A stretch of 55,547 bases of DNA from Cudoniella acicularis (GCA_013054445.1 JAAMPI010000178.1:1-55547); one strand, 5' to 3'; shown: positions 1 to 10,557, numbered from the stretch's first letter. The notes: a model not told the origin generated them from the sequence alone. Made by a program: numbers and translations.

Positions 1-47
1 TTTAAAATTAAATAAGTCTTTAGTTAAATTTTAAATTTATTTAAAAC

Positions 48-212
48 CACTTTAAAAAATATATCTTTATTTTTATACGGGTTCTTGGCAACCCGTGGGT
101 ATACCCACCTACCCGTGGGTCTACCCGTAGATGGGTACTCGTACATGGGTATACCCGCGGGTAGGAGTAACTCTCCTTACTCTTACCCACGGGTACCCAT
201 CGAGCAGCCTAA
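48..212 (+). repeat. Dispersed GGGTA-rich repeat, copy A
   Basis: Dense run of GGGTA/TACCC words ending in a GAGCAGCC motif. The same sequence, including the flank reading about TTTTTATACGGGTTCTTGG, recurs in reverse orientation at about 10385-10540. A shorter relative lies at 11185-11300. Bases 1-47 are AT-rich with nothing else visible. The repeat is a family of at least three local copies; its class (SINE, MITE or other) is not resolved. Confidence 0.75.
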
Positions 213-309
213 TCATGCCAATAGCCAATGGGAGCAAGAATAGAAGCTCTCTAAAAAAAAAAAACAGCTCATTCTAAATGCCTTTGTAGAGAGCTGCTCT
301 GGTCACTAA

Positions 310-1835
310 TTGCCCGGTCTCTGGCGGCACCTAGACGACCAGTTCTCCGACTTCAACAACGTCCATCACCGGACAAAGTTGGCCAAGCTGCTCGAAGCCG
401 CCAAACCCCATGGTATCTTCATCGCCGACGTCCTAGGCGGGTATAATGTCTACCAAGGCCCGCGCAACCTTTCTGCGGCCATCAAATACGGCGTTCAATG
501 GCCATTCAACGAGCCACTGGCAATTGTTCCAGCAATGGCAGCAGCTACAGAGAGTTTGGGATTTAGGGTCATGGCCGCGACGACATATGAGCAGCCGTAT
601 CACCTGGCTCGTCGGCTCTCCGGCTCTCGACAGTCGACCACCTGACAGGCGGACGAGTTGGCTAGAACATTGTCACAGGATACCTAGACTCGGCGGCGCG
701 GAATCTTGGAGCCACCAAACAACCCAAGCACGACGAGAGATACGCCATAGCGGAGGAATACCTGCGCATCATGTATAAACTGTGGCAAGAGTCGTGGCGA
801 GACGACGCCATGGTGCTAAATCGCGAGACGGGCGTACACTCAGATCCAGAACGCACACGGGAGATCAATCACATTGGGAAATACCATTAGGTCCCAGGGC
901 CGTACATTCGCCAGCCGAGTCCGCAGCGCACTCGCTTATTATTCCAAGCGGGGACGTCAAAAGCAGGCAAGGCGTTTGCATCACAGTACGCTGAAGCCAT
1001 TTTCGTCGCTGGGCATAGCCCGGCCATTGTGGCTAAAAACATTGCAGAGATTCAACAGCAAGCACAGGAGAAATTTGGTCGGGATCCTAAGGCCATCAAG
1101 TTTCTGGCACTGATATGTCCCATCATTGGCAAGATGGAGGAAGAAGCAGCAGCGAAGTTTGCAGGGCTCCAAAATTACGGTGACATTAACGGTGCGCTCG
1201 CCCTCTTTTGGGGGTGGACCGGCATAGATCTTGATCAGTATGATGAAGATCAGGGGTTAAGACATGTGGAGAGCAATACGATCAGGTCCGCCGTGGAAGG
1301 TTGGTCAAAGGCAAGCCCTAGTGTAGCTAAATAGACGAAATCAACTGTTGCGAAACACATCACTGTGGGCGGGCTTGGAGCAACGGTTGTTGGGACACCT
1401 GCTCAGGTTGCAGATGAATTTGAAAGATGAGTCGGAGTCGGATGTGGATGGCTTCAACATTGTAAGTGCAGGTTTCCTCCATGTGTTTAGCAAAAAGACT
1501 AACGTCCTCTGGAGGCATACGCTTTGAAACCGGGTACTTTCGTTGACATTATCGAGTTGCTATTACCAGAACTGCGTAAAAATGGTCTGTTCTGGAACGA
1601 CTATCTCGTCAAAGGCGGCGCGTGTCGTGAGAATGTAACCGGTCACGTCGGACAGAAGTATCCAGCCGACGACCACCCGGCAGCACGGTATCACTGGAGA
1701 GTTGGCGTTGAAAAGGCGGATCATGTGATTCCGCCAGAACCGGAACAGGAAAGCAAGCATTCGCTCAAGAGACAGCTAGACATCTCACCGGAAACTGGAA
1801 GACCCAAGCGACGGGAAAGTGCTCGAGTTCCTTGA
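310..1835 (+). pseudogene. FMN-dependent monooxygenase of the NtaA/SnaA/DszA (luciferase-like) family, broken
   Basis: The reading matches the flavin-dependent NtaA/SnaA/DszA monooxygenases: PGLWRH near the start, GIFIADVLGGY, TTYEQPYHLARRLS, and later GLGATVVGTPAQVADEFE and ALKPGTFVDIIELLLPELR. These enzymes use reduced FMN to oxidise small organic substrates. The gene is dead. A near-perfect 8-bp tandem duplication at about 612-627 (GGCTCTCC/GGCTCTCG) shifts the frame. In the new frame TAG codons occur at 663 and 888 and at the end of the 1029-1334 segment. A TGA and a further shift follow near 1428-1436. A bona fide intron remains at 1462-1514 (GTAAGT, ACTAAC, AG). The start region is also damaged, with a TAA immediately before residue 1 of the readable part. 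Several stops fit TGG or CAG changed by G-to-A or C-to-T. The exact substrate cannot be told. Confidence 0.85.
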
Positions 1836-2282
1836 TAGTTTGATATCCTCCAATGTAGAGAATGGCAAAAGAAATTCCTAAGTGCAGTAGCAAGCATTCA
1901 AATTCGCTGTTCCCGTTCACGTGTGACGTGCTTTGGTACTGAAATACTTGGTGCATAAACCTTGAGGCTAGACGCTACAGGGACCAAGTAATATAAGCCA
2001 AGAATAGCTTGATATCAGGGAATTATTTGCCTTAGTTCTAGCCCCAATGTCTGGATTAGTCGAGAATATAATCTCCATGGATTCGAGCAGCTAGGGAAAA
2101 GAAGGCTGAACAAGGCTTAAGCCTTCTCATTATAAAGCTTCTGATGTTCGGCACCTGAGAAAGCCTCCGTTATTTCGGGGTTGGATACAATCCCGTACCT
2201 GATCACTATGTCCATGGGATTGCCGTAAAGTCTGCAGGAGCATGTCGACACCCTAGCCTATGCTTAATCGTGTGGGGTTAAC
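1836..2282. other. Intergenic, no gene seen
   Basis: About 450 bp between two decayed metabolic genes. I see no coding signal, RNA gene or repeat. It may include the 3' remnant of the monooxygenase and the promoter of the reductase fragment. Confidence 0.5.
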
Positions 2283-2886
2283 ATGTGCACTTTATTTTAC
2301 GCACCAAAAGATCGAACCGAACAAGTCTTTTCAATGAGAACTTCAGCAATGACTCCTATTCAAACTATCAAGACCAGCACATTCACGCCAATAAGACTAA
2401 AGCGGACATTTCAATGGAACGCCATCAATGGCCACCGCTCCGCGTCACCTGAGCCTCTGCTAAAGAGAACCCGATCCAAATTACTCAATTTTCAGAGAGA
2501 ACAAAGGCCATTAGATTCCTCTACCATCCCCGCTCAGCAAACTGTGTTCTTGCTCCACGGAAAGGGCCAGCGATACGCCCCGGAATCGAAGTATATCGTG
2601 CTAGAAATAAAAGATGACCGGGAGCTTCTAGTCAAGATCCAATACACCAGTCTTAACCTCATCGATTGGAAATCGGCGTAAGCAAAAAGAAGTTCTCGAC
2701 ATCTCACACCCTCAAGAAACTGACCCTCACACAGCGGCTTTGGCTTCGGCATTCCCGAGCTCCCCTACATCGCTGGCCGCGATCTCGTAAGAGCAGTTGT
2801 GCGCGAATCCCAATCAGACTCACGCTTCAAATTAGGAGACGTAGTGTTCACTGCCTCGACCGACCACCGCGATCTGCGGAAATCCG
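2283..2886 (+). pseudogene. MDR-superfamily quinone-oxidoreductase-like reductase, 5' fragment
   Basis: N-terminal part of a medium-chain dehydrogenase/reductase of the zinc-independent quinone reductase/enoyl reductase kind. Visible are FLLHGKGQRY, ELLVKIQYTSLNLIDWKSA, then after a clean intron (2678-2734, GTAAGC, CTGAC, CAG, phase 2) GFGIPELPYIAGRDLV and FKLGDVVFTASTDHRDLRKS. No stop occurs up to base 2886, where the left LTR of the copia element starts. The nucleotide-binding Rossmann half and the C-terminus are absent, and they are not found beyond the right LTR either. The start ATG at 2283 is the first in frame; the first ~75 residues are not recognisably part of the family, so the real start may be one of the later ATGs. 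Function is presumably NADPH-dependent reduction, now lost. Confidence 0.8.
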
Positions 2887-3189
2887 TGTTGCGACTGAGG
2901 ATATATGGATGTGAAGTTGGGTTGCTAAAAGAGTGTGAATTGCAAGTCTAGTCTAGTCTACAGAACAGCTTTTGGTGGGAGCTGTGTCCCTTATTTATAG
3001 GCTTCCGGTGCCTACATGCTACCGAGGTTCCTGCTCATATTCCTACGCATAAACTACAGTAATAGCTTATGCCTTGGTCCATATGATCAATGGCATCGTA
3101 GGATCTAAAGGCATAATCATCACAGCCGCTTCCTTAGAATCCTTCGGGTAGCGACCCCTGAGCACGTGACTGGAATCGCTTTCTTAACA
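2887..3189 (-). repeat. 3' LTR of the copia element (left copy)
   Basis: 303 bp, TGTTG at one end and an AACA end at the other, matching 7451-7759 along its whole length. It is the downstream LTR because gag-pol runs on the minus strand. Confidence 0.93.
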
Positions 3190-3290
3190 CGCCTCCTCGA
3201 TTATAGGGCCTCGTATAATAAAATCAATAACAAAACAACAACTAACTATAAAATCAAAACTCTAAAAGAAATAAAGAGATCTAATCTATA

Positions 3291-6200
3291 TCAATCTTTT
3301 TCCTCTAGGGTAGTAACTCCTATACCCTCCCTATGCTTCGCAAATTTGAAGTGTTCTAGCGGCTTCGTAAGCGTGTCCGCAACCATATGCTTAGTAGGAA
3401 GGTAAATTAGCTCGACTTCCTTCCTTTTAATATGGTCTCGAATAAAGTGGTGCTTGATATCGATGTGCTTCGTACGTTAAGAGAATTGCGTATTATTTAC
3501 TAGGTCTATAGCGCTATGCGAGTCGACTTTTATAGGAACTGTTTATACGTTGATTCCTAGCTCTTATAGTAGCTGCCTTAGCTAGAGAGCCTCTTTGACC
3601 GCTCCTATAACCGAAGTATATTCGGCTTTAACTATACTAGTTGAAACTGTCTTTTGCTTTATAGATACCTAGGATATAGCCCCGCTATATAAGGTAAACA
3701 CTATACTAGAGATCGACTTACGGTCAGTCGTATCTCCTGCCCAATCAGAGTCCGAGAATCCAATTAGGCCCTCTTCGCTTTACGAATCGTATAGAATCCT
3801 ATATTCAAGCGTACTAGACAGATATCGTTACACACGCTTTTATACCACGTGATATGCTATAGTAGGCTTCGTATTAAATCTTGCCAGATAACTAGTACTA
3901 TACGATATATCGGGTCTATAGGCAAGGCTTGGCCATATAATACTGCCTCCGATTAACAGATATTCAGAAGAGCTAAACTCTTCTTCGCTAGGTAGAGTCT
4001 TAAGAGCAATAGGCGTTATAGTAGGCTTATAATCTAGTATGCCATGCTTTTATAGTATCCTTTAGATATAGCTCTTTTAGTAGATAAATATTGATCCGTT
4101 CCGAGTCCTTAATATTTCTATCCTAAGTAAGCTTTTTGCCTCGCTAAGATCAGTCATATCAAAGATACGACTAAGCTCTATCTTTAGGTCTTTGATCTCG
4201 TCTATATCTGGTCCGATAATGATAAGATCGTCTACGTAGATCGATATTATCAGTAGGAATCGTCCGCTACCTAGTTTACTTCGAAAATAAATAGCCGGGT
4301 CGCATAAAGACCTCGTAATACCCTGTTTTCCGAAGAAGCTATCGATGACCTTGTTCTATACCCGGGGAGCCTGCTTTAAGCCGTACAGACTTCTTCTAAG
4401 CTTGTACAATAGATCTATGCCTTCCGAATAGCCCTCAGGCTGTTCTATATAAATCTCTTTATCCAGGTCTCCGTATAGGAATGCCGTCTTGACATCTATC
4501 TATTAGACGTAGAGCCTATTCCTAGCTACTAGGGCTAGTAGTACCCTAATACTAACAAATCGAGTAACTAGAGCGTACGTTTCGAAGTAATCGACTCCGT
4601 ATTCTTACGTATACCTACGTACGACAAGTCGTGCCTTATACTTACTATTTGCTTTGATTTTAAACACCTATTTACACGTAACGATATTACTACTTTAAGG
4701 TCTTCGTACGAGATCCTAGGTATAGTTCTTCCTTAGACTTTAAATCTTAGAGACGATTGCCTGTCTCCACTCAGTCTTTTAGTCGCCTGAAAGAGCCTCT
4801 TTAATTGTCTTTAGCTCGTCTAGTTCCGTAGTAGCGATATTCGCACTTCCCCCCTAGAATCTAAGTAAGAAGCGAGTCCGTTCTAGGACTAGTTTGCCGT
4901 ATTTAATCCGCTATATAGGACGTTCAACTAGTTCTTCCTACACTTCCTACGCCTCCTAGAATTGATCTTCTAGGTCAGTTAGTTCTAAATCCGACCCCTC
5001 GTCTAGGTGTCGCTAAATACGCTACTACGGGAGTTTAATAGGGATACGAGCCGGCATATCCACTACTATTATATCTCTAAGTAAAATACTATCGTCTTCG
5101 TGTCTCGGATCGTCGACAGGGTCGGTATTTGCTTCCTAAGTCTAGCCAATAATTTCTAATCTACCCTAGGTTAGGATTGTATTGACTATTCTAGCACCCC
5201 GTATACCGTCCTTAATCTTCGCATATACGATAACCTTAATCTCTCTTGTTTAAGGGTTCTAAATACGATATCCTAAAGGTCTATATCCTATAAATATGCC
5301 CTTCTATCCCTTGACTTTAAGCTTATACTAGTCCTTCTTCTCTTTAGGGATATATATATATACCACACTTCTAAATATATAGAAGTCCGAGACGTCAGGT
5401 TGTCGACTAAACTAGGCTTCGAATAGCGTCTTTTTAATGCTTAGAAGATAGTAACGATTTGACGTATAGACGTACGATACTATCGCCTCTTCCTAGAATT
5501 CTAGCGGAAGACCCGAATCGTAAAGCATAGTCCGTATAGCATCGCTAATAGTCCGATTCCCGCGCTCTCCTATACCCACATGTTCAGGTATATAGATACT
5601 AGATAATTCAAGTATTATTCTTTCCTCTTTTATATAGGGCTTTATCTGGCTAACGTATTTAAGGGTATTATCTATTCGGAATACGTAGATAGTTTTGCCC
5701 GTCTGCTTCTTAGCTATAGCCTTAAATTCCTTTACGATCGACAAGAAGCCCTTCCTGTCTTTTATAATATAAATCTTACGATACTTTCTACCGTCGTCGC
5801 TAAATAGAATATAGTAGAGGTTTCCGTTAACTGACGCTATTCGCGTAAGACCCTAAGTGTCTATAAAGATCAGCGACAGCACTTCCCGACGAGTCGATCT
5901 TAGTAGTAGTAAGGCTCTTATTGACTTTCCGAGCTCACACGCGTCGCAAATTATCTAGTCCTTCTTGTCGAGGGCCATTCCACGTATAGCCTTAGCGCTG
6001 TTAAGGATATACTTCTAGTTGATATAGCCGAAGCGCCGATGCCACACCTCGAGGTCAGCTTTCGATTCCTTCCGAGTAGTGACTATTATAGATCTAGTTC
6101 GTACGGACTGATCAAGCTTATATAGTCCTACTTGACTATATAAAGTCCTAGTTACGACTTCCGTGCCCTTATAATAAATCGAGACACTATTTTCTACGAA

Positions 6201-7307
6201 TGTCACCTGACCCCCCTTTTTAGCTATCTTACTAACTAATAGCAAGCTAGTGCTTTTAAAGTCCTTATAATAAAGCACGTCCGTAAAGACAATATCTTTA
6301 CCGTTATCTAGGGTAAGTTCGACCTCTCCTTTCCCCGTATAAAGCACCGTAGACTCGTCCCTAAGCCTCATAGAGATCGGGGGAGAAACGCTTATAAAGG
6401 TCGTAAACACGTCACGTGTTCTAGTTATATAGTCCGTGGCTCCTAAATCGAGATACTAGGCTGATTGTTTAAAGTTATCCACGCTCTTATAGACCATAAG
6501 ATTGAGTTTCGGCTCGTTAGTATTCGTAGTCCTCGAATCAGACCTTGCCCCGCTATTATCTTTCTTTTTGCCTTTAGCCTTTTGTTTAGCTTTAAGAGCT
6601 CGACAGTCTCTTCGAATATGACCTTCCTTTCCGTAGTGATAACACGTCCTTTTATTGGTTAGTTGACGATCCTAGGCCCTGTTTATAACAAGGGCATATG
6701 GTACTAGTTCTACTCTTTTCTAAAAGAAGGCTCTTTCCTTCTATCTAGCCTCTTCTCGTAAGAGACTAATCTTTACTTCTTTAGGATCATCTCGACGAAG
6801 GTTTGCGTAAGTTATAACAGCTTCGTACGCTACAGGAAGGCCACGCAAATAGTAGCCTATAATAGCTGATACTGACATCTGTCCGCCGTGAGCTTTGACC
6901 TTACCGACTAGGCGACTTATACGGTTAATATAAGTTCCTATATCCTCTTTCTCTATATCGAAGTGAGTTGCCTCAAGTGTTAACAGCAAGACTAACTCTT
7001 ACTTTAAGGCAATCCTAGTAAAGTGATCGTCTAGGGCCTGCCACACCTCTAGTGCTAAGGCTTTGTTTTTAAAGTCTTCCTATACCTCGAACGAGATCAA
7101 TAGAGAGAGGTAATCCTTAGAGGCCTTAAAGTCATCTAGATCGTCGCTAGTAAGCTTCTTATTCGTCTCCTTTTTGACTAGATCGACGTACTTCTACTTC
7201 TTGGCGTCCTTTAGGATAGCACGTGCTCGATCCCTCCAGGTGAAGTAGTTGTCTCGTATAAGAAGTTTAATCTAAGTCCCGTTGACTCTAGCTTAGGTAG
7301 CCGACAT
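3291..7307 (-). pseudogene. Copia Gag-Pol polyprotein, stop-riddled but in one frame
   Basis: Reading from the ATG at 7307 to the TGA at 3293, all recognisable segments lie in the same frame, so few or no indels have accumulated. In order: a Gag region with a zinc knuckle (CYHYGKEGHIRRDC, second Cys now Tyr); a protease site altered to DLGAT; the pre-integrase WHRRFGYIN and CDACELGK zinc residues; integrase acidic positions (IFIDT, FRIDN); the copia reverse transcriptase with intact IYVDDLIII at about 4220-4240; and RNase H with SDSDWAGDTTDRKS, AEYTS and KHIDIKHHFIRD near the end. The many stops are TAG or TAA at places where the family has Trp or Gln, which is the CpA-to-TpA outcome on either strand. 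The protein cannot be made now. Confidence 0.92.
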
Positions 7308-7428
7308 TTTAAGGTTCGATCGATTTTCTGGTAGTATACTGGAAAAGCGATGATTTTAGTGCTAAGCGAGCACTTCTAGATGATTTAGGGGAAATAGACG
7401 ATAATGACTTCGATGATTGCAACCTAAT

Positions 7429-7450
7429 AGCGCTAGCCGGGCTCATAACC
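7429..7450 (-). other. Primer binding site matching an internal part of initiator tRNA-Met
   Basis: Directly inside the 5' LTR (right copy), the minus strand reads GGTTATGAGCCCGGC. This is complementary to the anticodon stem-loop of initiator tRNA-Met (CUCAUAACC) rather than to a tRNA 3' CCA end. Such a site is known from Drosophila copia and relatives, which prime with a 5' half of tRNAiMet cut in the anticodon loop. Confidence 0.75.
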
Positions 7451-7759
7451 TGTTGCGACTAAGGATATATAGGAGTGAAGTTGGGTTGCTAAAAGAGTGT
7501 GAATTACAAGTCTGGTCTAATCTAGTCTACAGAACAGCTCTTGGTGGGAGCTGTGTCCTATATATATAGGCTTCCGGTGCCCACATGCTACCGAGGTTCC
7601 TGCTCATCTTCCTACGCATAAACTACAGTAGTAGCTTTATGCCTTGGCCCATATGATCAATGGCATCGTAGGATCTAAAGGCATAATCATCACAGCCGCT
7701 TCCTTAGAATCCTTCGGGTAGCGACCCCTGGGCACGTGACTGGAATCGCTTTCTCAACA
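7451..7759 (-). repeat. 5' LTR of the copia element (right copy)
   Basis: 309 bp, TGTTGCGACT at one end and CTCAACA at the other. It carries a 5-bp insertion relative to the left copy. It would contain the element promoter, but I see no distinct box. Confidence 0.93.
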
Positions 7760-8485
7760 AGAGAGAAGGGAGAGAAAAGGTTCAAAGACAAAAAACTAGA
7801 TAAAAGGAGCTGGATATGCTATGCCTATTCCGTAGAAGACCCGAAGGAAGTAGAGTGACTAGAGTGGGTTATTTAAGGGGCATCTCTCGACAGCTCGAGG
7901 TAAAAGTTTAAACATTTTTATATTATAAAAATATAAATATAAAAGAATATAAAAGAGACTAGAGGTTATAGCAAGCAAGTTTATAGCAACTCAATAGCCG
8001 TTTCTAGACTTCAACTATTAACAGCGATTAAAATATTCAAACTTTCTTCTAAAAGAGTCTTTATATATCCCTTTTTCATTCTTTTAGTAGCCTCTAAAAC
8101 CTATATATTATTCACAATAGTACAAAGAAGGGTATTTCGTGTCCTTTTATTATTTAGGTAGTATCTAAGGTATTTACTAATTTATCATAGATAGAGTGTT
8201 AATTCTTTAAAAAAAAAAAAAAACTCTATAATCAAGGATTATTAGACTAGTTTAATCGTGTAATAGTATATGCTTTAAAGACCTAGCCTTTTAATTATAG
8301 TTCAGTTACTTTCTATAGATTAACTCTCTTTTAGTAATATTATATCGACTACGAGATTAATACCCTACGATTTGAAGCTTAGACAAGCGTAAAATTCTTG
8401 AGTTTTGACCTCTTTGTTCCTGGTAAGTTATATAGTATTAATTTATTTGTTTCCCTCTATTAATCTAGACAGAAGCGAAGGAGTC
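7760..8485. other. AT-rich gene-free stretch
   Basis: Rich in TA steps with a run of 14 A at about 8209-8222. I find no open frame, no RNA gene and no continuation of the reductase interrupted at 2886. It looks like decayed repeat DNA. Confidence 0.5.
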
Positions 8486-8805
8486 TCAACGATACAAATT
8501 AATCACAAAACCCTTTATCTCAGCGGCTCTAGATCCAACAAGGGAGCACTTTGAAGTGGTTTTGGCAATCATGGCACGACCATTAGGCCACCCTTGAGAA
8601 TTTATAGGTAACAAATCCGCTTCTATAGACGAGGCCTCGGCTGGGAAACCCACTTTAAACATCCTTTCCCGACCTAAAATGTGTGCTCGAAACCCTAGTC
8701 TCTCCTTTAAAGCCTCTATCTGCCACTGATTTGTTGATTCTAAGGCCTTTAAAGGTATCCACCCAATGTCTTGGTAGACTTTTCTACACATAGGGCAGCT
8801 CGCCC

Positions 8806-9363
8806 CTGTTGGATTTTCAGCGGTGTTCCATTGAATCTACAGTGATAGGTGCGCTATATATATAGGGGCCGTAGGCCCCAGGTCCCCTGAGTCACGCGCT
8901 AAGCAATTACCCTGTATTCCCTGTACAGCTAAACCGTCGTAGTTCCCGAATACCCTGAATAGCTGAGCCTACAGGACCCTGAACACCCTGAACAGCTAAA
9001 CACTCGGGGTCTCCGACCCCTATAAATACAGTGGCAAACACCCTGTAATTGCCACCCGCTTAGGCCTTATGAGCCTGGGAGCAGAAGTCTGTGCTTTACA
9101 GGGCATTTTAAGCGATTTCCAGGCTTCACGACCCCACCTTCAGGCTGCTCAAAACCAAAGTTGTCACGATCACTTGAATGTTATAAAATAACTAGAAATA
9201 ATTATAATATAGAATCTATATAATCGCGAGCTATTAAAGGTAAAGGTACTTTCTTTTAACTAGCTTTTAAAATCTGCGATTTTTTATTTTTCATTTACTA
9301 GTAAAATGCCCTGTAAAGCACAGACTTCTGCTCCCAGGCTCGTTAGGCACTTATATCCAACAG
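8806..9363. mobile_element. 558-bp TIR-ended insertion in the RING gene (possibly spliced as an intron)
   Basis: Ends are CTGTTGGAT and ATCCAACAG, a perfect 9-bp terminal inverted repeat. Removing the segment restores the RING frame. On the gene strand the same ends provide GT (9361-9360) and CAG (to 8806) with a CTGAAA branch-like site just before, so splicing would join GEA to GASCPMC in frame. No clear target duplication is visible beyond CC. The interior holds degenerate CCCTGnAnAGCTnA repeats (8900-9010) and a long internal hairpin (9071-9341). No transposase is present, so it is non-autonomous. Confidence 0.6.
9071..9341. repeat. 40-bp perfect inverted repeat with ~190-bp loop
   Basis: 9071-9110 and 9302-9341 are perfect reverse complements (arm begins GAGCCTGGGAGCAG and ends GGGCATTTTA). 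Imperfect pairing continues outward through GCCTTAT/GCCTAAC. The loop is AT-rich. It lies wholly inside the TIR-ended insertion and may be a second, nested element or a fold-back end. Confidence 0.85.
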
Positions 9364-9970
9364 CCTCCCCATTACGTGCGCTACTCTCCAACCACTTCTG
9401 CAAACACGCTTTGCCGAAGACATGTCCGCACCGTGCGCGAACTAGTTCTTCCTGGACCCCGTCAACCATTTCCCCAAAGTTTGCCCTGCAGATCGAGCAG
9501 CTGTTTTCGTCTTCAAGGAGACAGGAATGTTGAACCGGACAACTTAAGGGGCCTAGGGCGGCGCGCCATTTTTCCACAGCAAAATCTTCTCCCCAGGCTA
9601 TCACTCCCTCTTGGAAGGCGCGCTGCATTCCAATTAGCATCTCGGCTTTATCGATATGAAGATCTCGGTCAGTTTGCTTAACGTAAGCTCTGAGATATCT
9701 CTCGAGTTCAAAAGATCTGTGATGAAGCCATCTGCGACTATAGGTGTTCAGTGGTCCTTGGAAAAGCTAGATGGTTTCGCTGGGTGCTCAGTCCTGTAGC
9801 TCTTGATATCGAGAGAAGAGAGCCTCTGCAAACGCTTTCTGATCAGTAGTTTGATCCTCGTCAGAAAGGCCAAATTCCAACCAAAAATCCTCCCTTGGAC
9901 TTCGAGCTTCATCGCGTGCTTCTTGGAAGAAAGATAAATTGGAAATACAGTCTCAGTAGTGGATTGCCAT

Positions 9971-10384
9971 ATTTAGATTGAGGTAGGAAGGCTCTTTGCC
10001 ACAGTGGTAGTACGGTGGACAGGGGCGGCGCACCTCGTAGCTGTGCCCACATACCCCTTTAAAAACCCACACGCGACACATCTTTGCTATGAGTGTTCTG
10101 TAATAAGTTAGAAATATTCTGAAAGCATGCCAAAGACAATCAGACGATAGAGTTTTTATGTTTAAAAAGGAAGATTAGCAGTGTTCAATTTCATATTATA
10201 ATATAAGATAATCTTTGTTGTTTGCAATTAAACAGAATAATATACACAGCTTTCCTAAACATGTCTGGCTCTCTGAACAATAGCATAGAGAAACAAGATA
10301 ACTAGGTATCTCCACCTTTGTCTAGCTTCGCCTAAATATCAAAGAAAACAAACCATTTATACGTTTTTAGTCTTTTTTTATATA
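9971..10384. other. Upstream of the RING pseudogene, no gene seen
   Basis: About 410 bp, AT-rich toward the right. It would contain the old RING promoter. No ORF or RNA gene is supported. Confidence 0.5.
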
Positions 10385-10540
10385 TAAAACTAGGCTGCTC
10401 GATGGGTACCCGTGCGTAGGAGTAAGGAGAGTTACTCCTACTCGCGGGTATACCCATGTAAGGGTACCCATATATAGGTAGACCCGCAGGTAGGTGGGCA
10501 TACCCGTGGGTTACCAAGAACCTGTATAAAAATGAAGATA
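10385..10540 (-). repeat. Dispersed GGGTA-rich repeat, copy B (inverted)
   Basis: Reverse complement of copy A at 48-212, starting GGCTGCTCGATGGGTACCC and running out through AAGAACCTGTATAAAAATGAAGATATAC. The copies differ by scattered substitutions and are separated by about 10.2 kb. Confidence 0.75.
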
Positions 10541-10557
10541 TACTTTTATTTAATCTT

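Larger units (their letters stand above)
2887..7759 (-). mobile_element. Ty1/copia LTR retrotransposon, full length, RIP-inactivated
   Basis: Two direct repeats, 303 and 309 bp, begin TGTTGCGACT and end AACA and enclose a single minus-strand gag-pol frame. The gene order gag, protease, integrase, reverse transcriptase, RNase H is that of Ty1/copia. The LTRs differ by about 15 substitutions, mostly transitions, plus two small indels. The flanks do not match: 2882-2886 is ATCCG but 7760-7764 is AGAGA, so no target-site duplication is left. A purine-rich tract just inside the left LTR (minus reading GAGGAGGCG) is the likely polypurine tract. The element sits inside the reductase gene starting at 2283. 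Confidence 0.93.
8486..9970 (-). pseudogene. RING-finger protein (putative E3 ubiquitin ligase), decayed
   Basis: From an ATG at 9970 one minus-strand frame reads FFQEARDEARSPREDFWLEF, then FELERYLRAYVKQTDRD, then the RING: CSIC, RARCGHVF, ACLQKWL and CPMCRK. The last pair (CPMC) lies beyond an insertion at 8806-9363. The joined frame is SARNGE..GASCPMCRKVYQ, and the rest runs to a stop at 8486. RING proteins usually recruit E2 enzymes for ubiquitin transfer. Three in-frame stops precede the RING: TGA soon after the start, then TGA and TAG before LFQGPLNTY. All are explicable as TGG or CAG transitions. The fifth zinc ligand position (CGHVF-G) is Gly instead of His or Cys. The conserved flanks suggest a once-functional lineage-specific gene. 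If the insertion splices out the RING is nearly complete, but the stops still break the protein. Confidence 0.75.

Noticed and set aside
1..210. Telomere repeat array
   Set aside because: The GGGTA/TACCC words are not TTAGGG arrays, the spacing is irregular, and the same unit recurs inverted internally at 10.4 kb.
3166..3405. Plus-strand ORF inside the copia element
   Set aside because: It is antisense to the RNase H end of the polyprotein and has no features.
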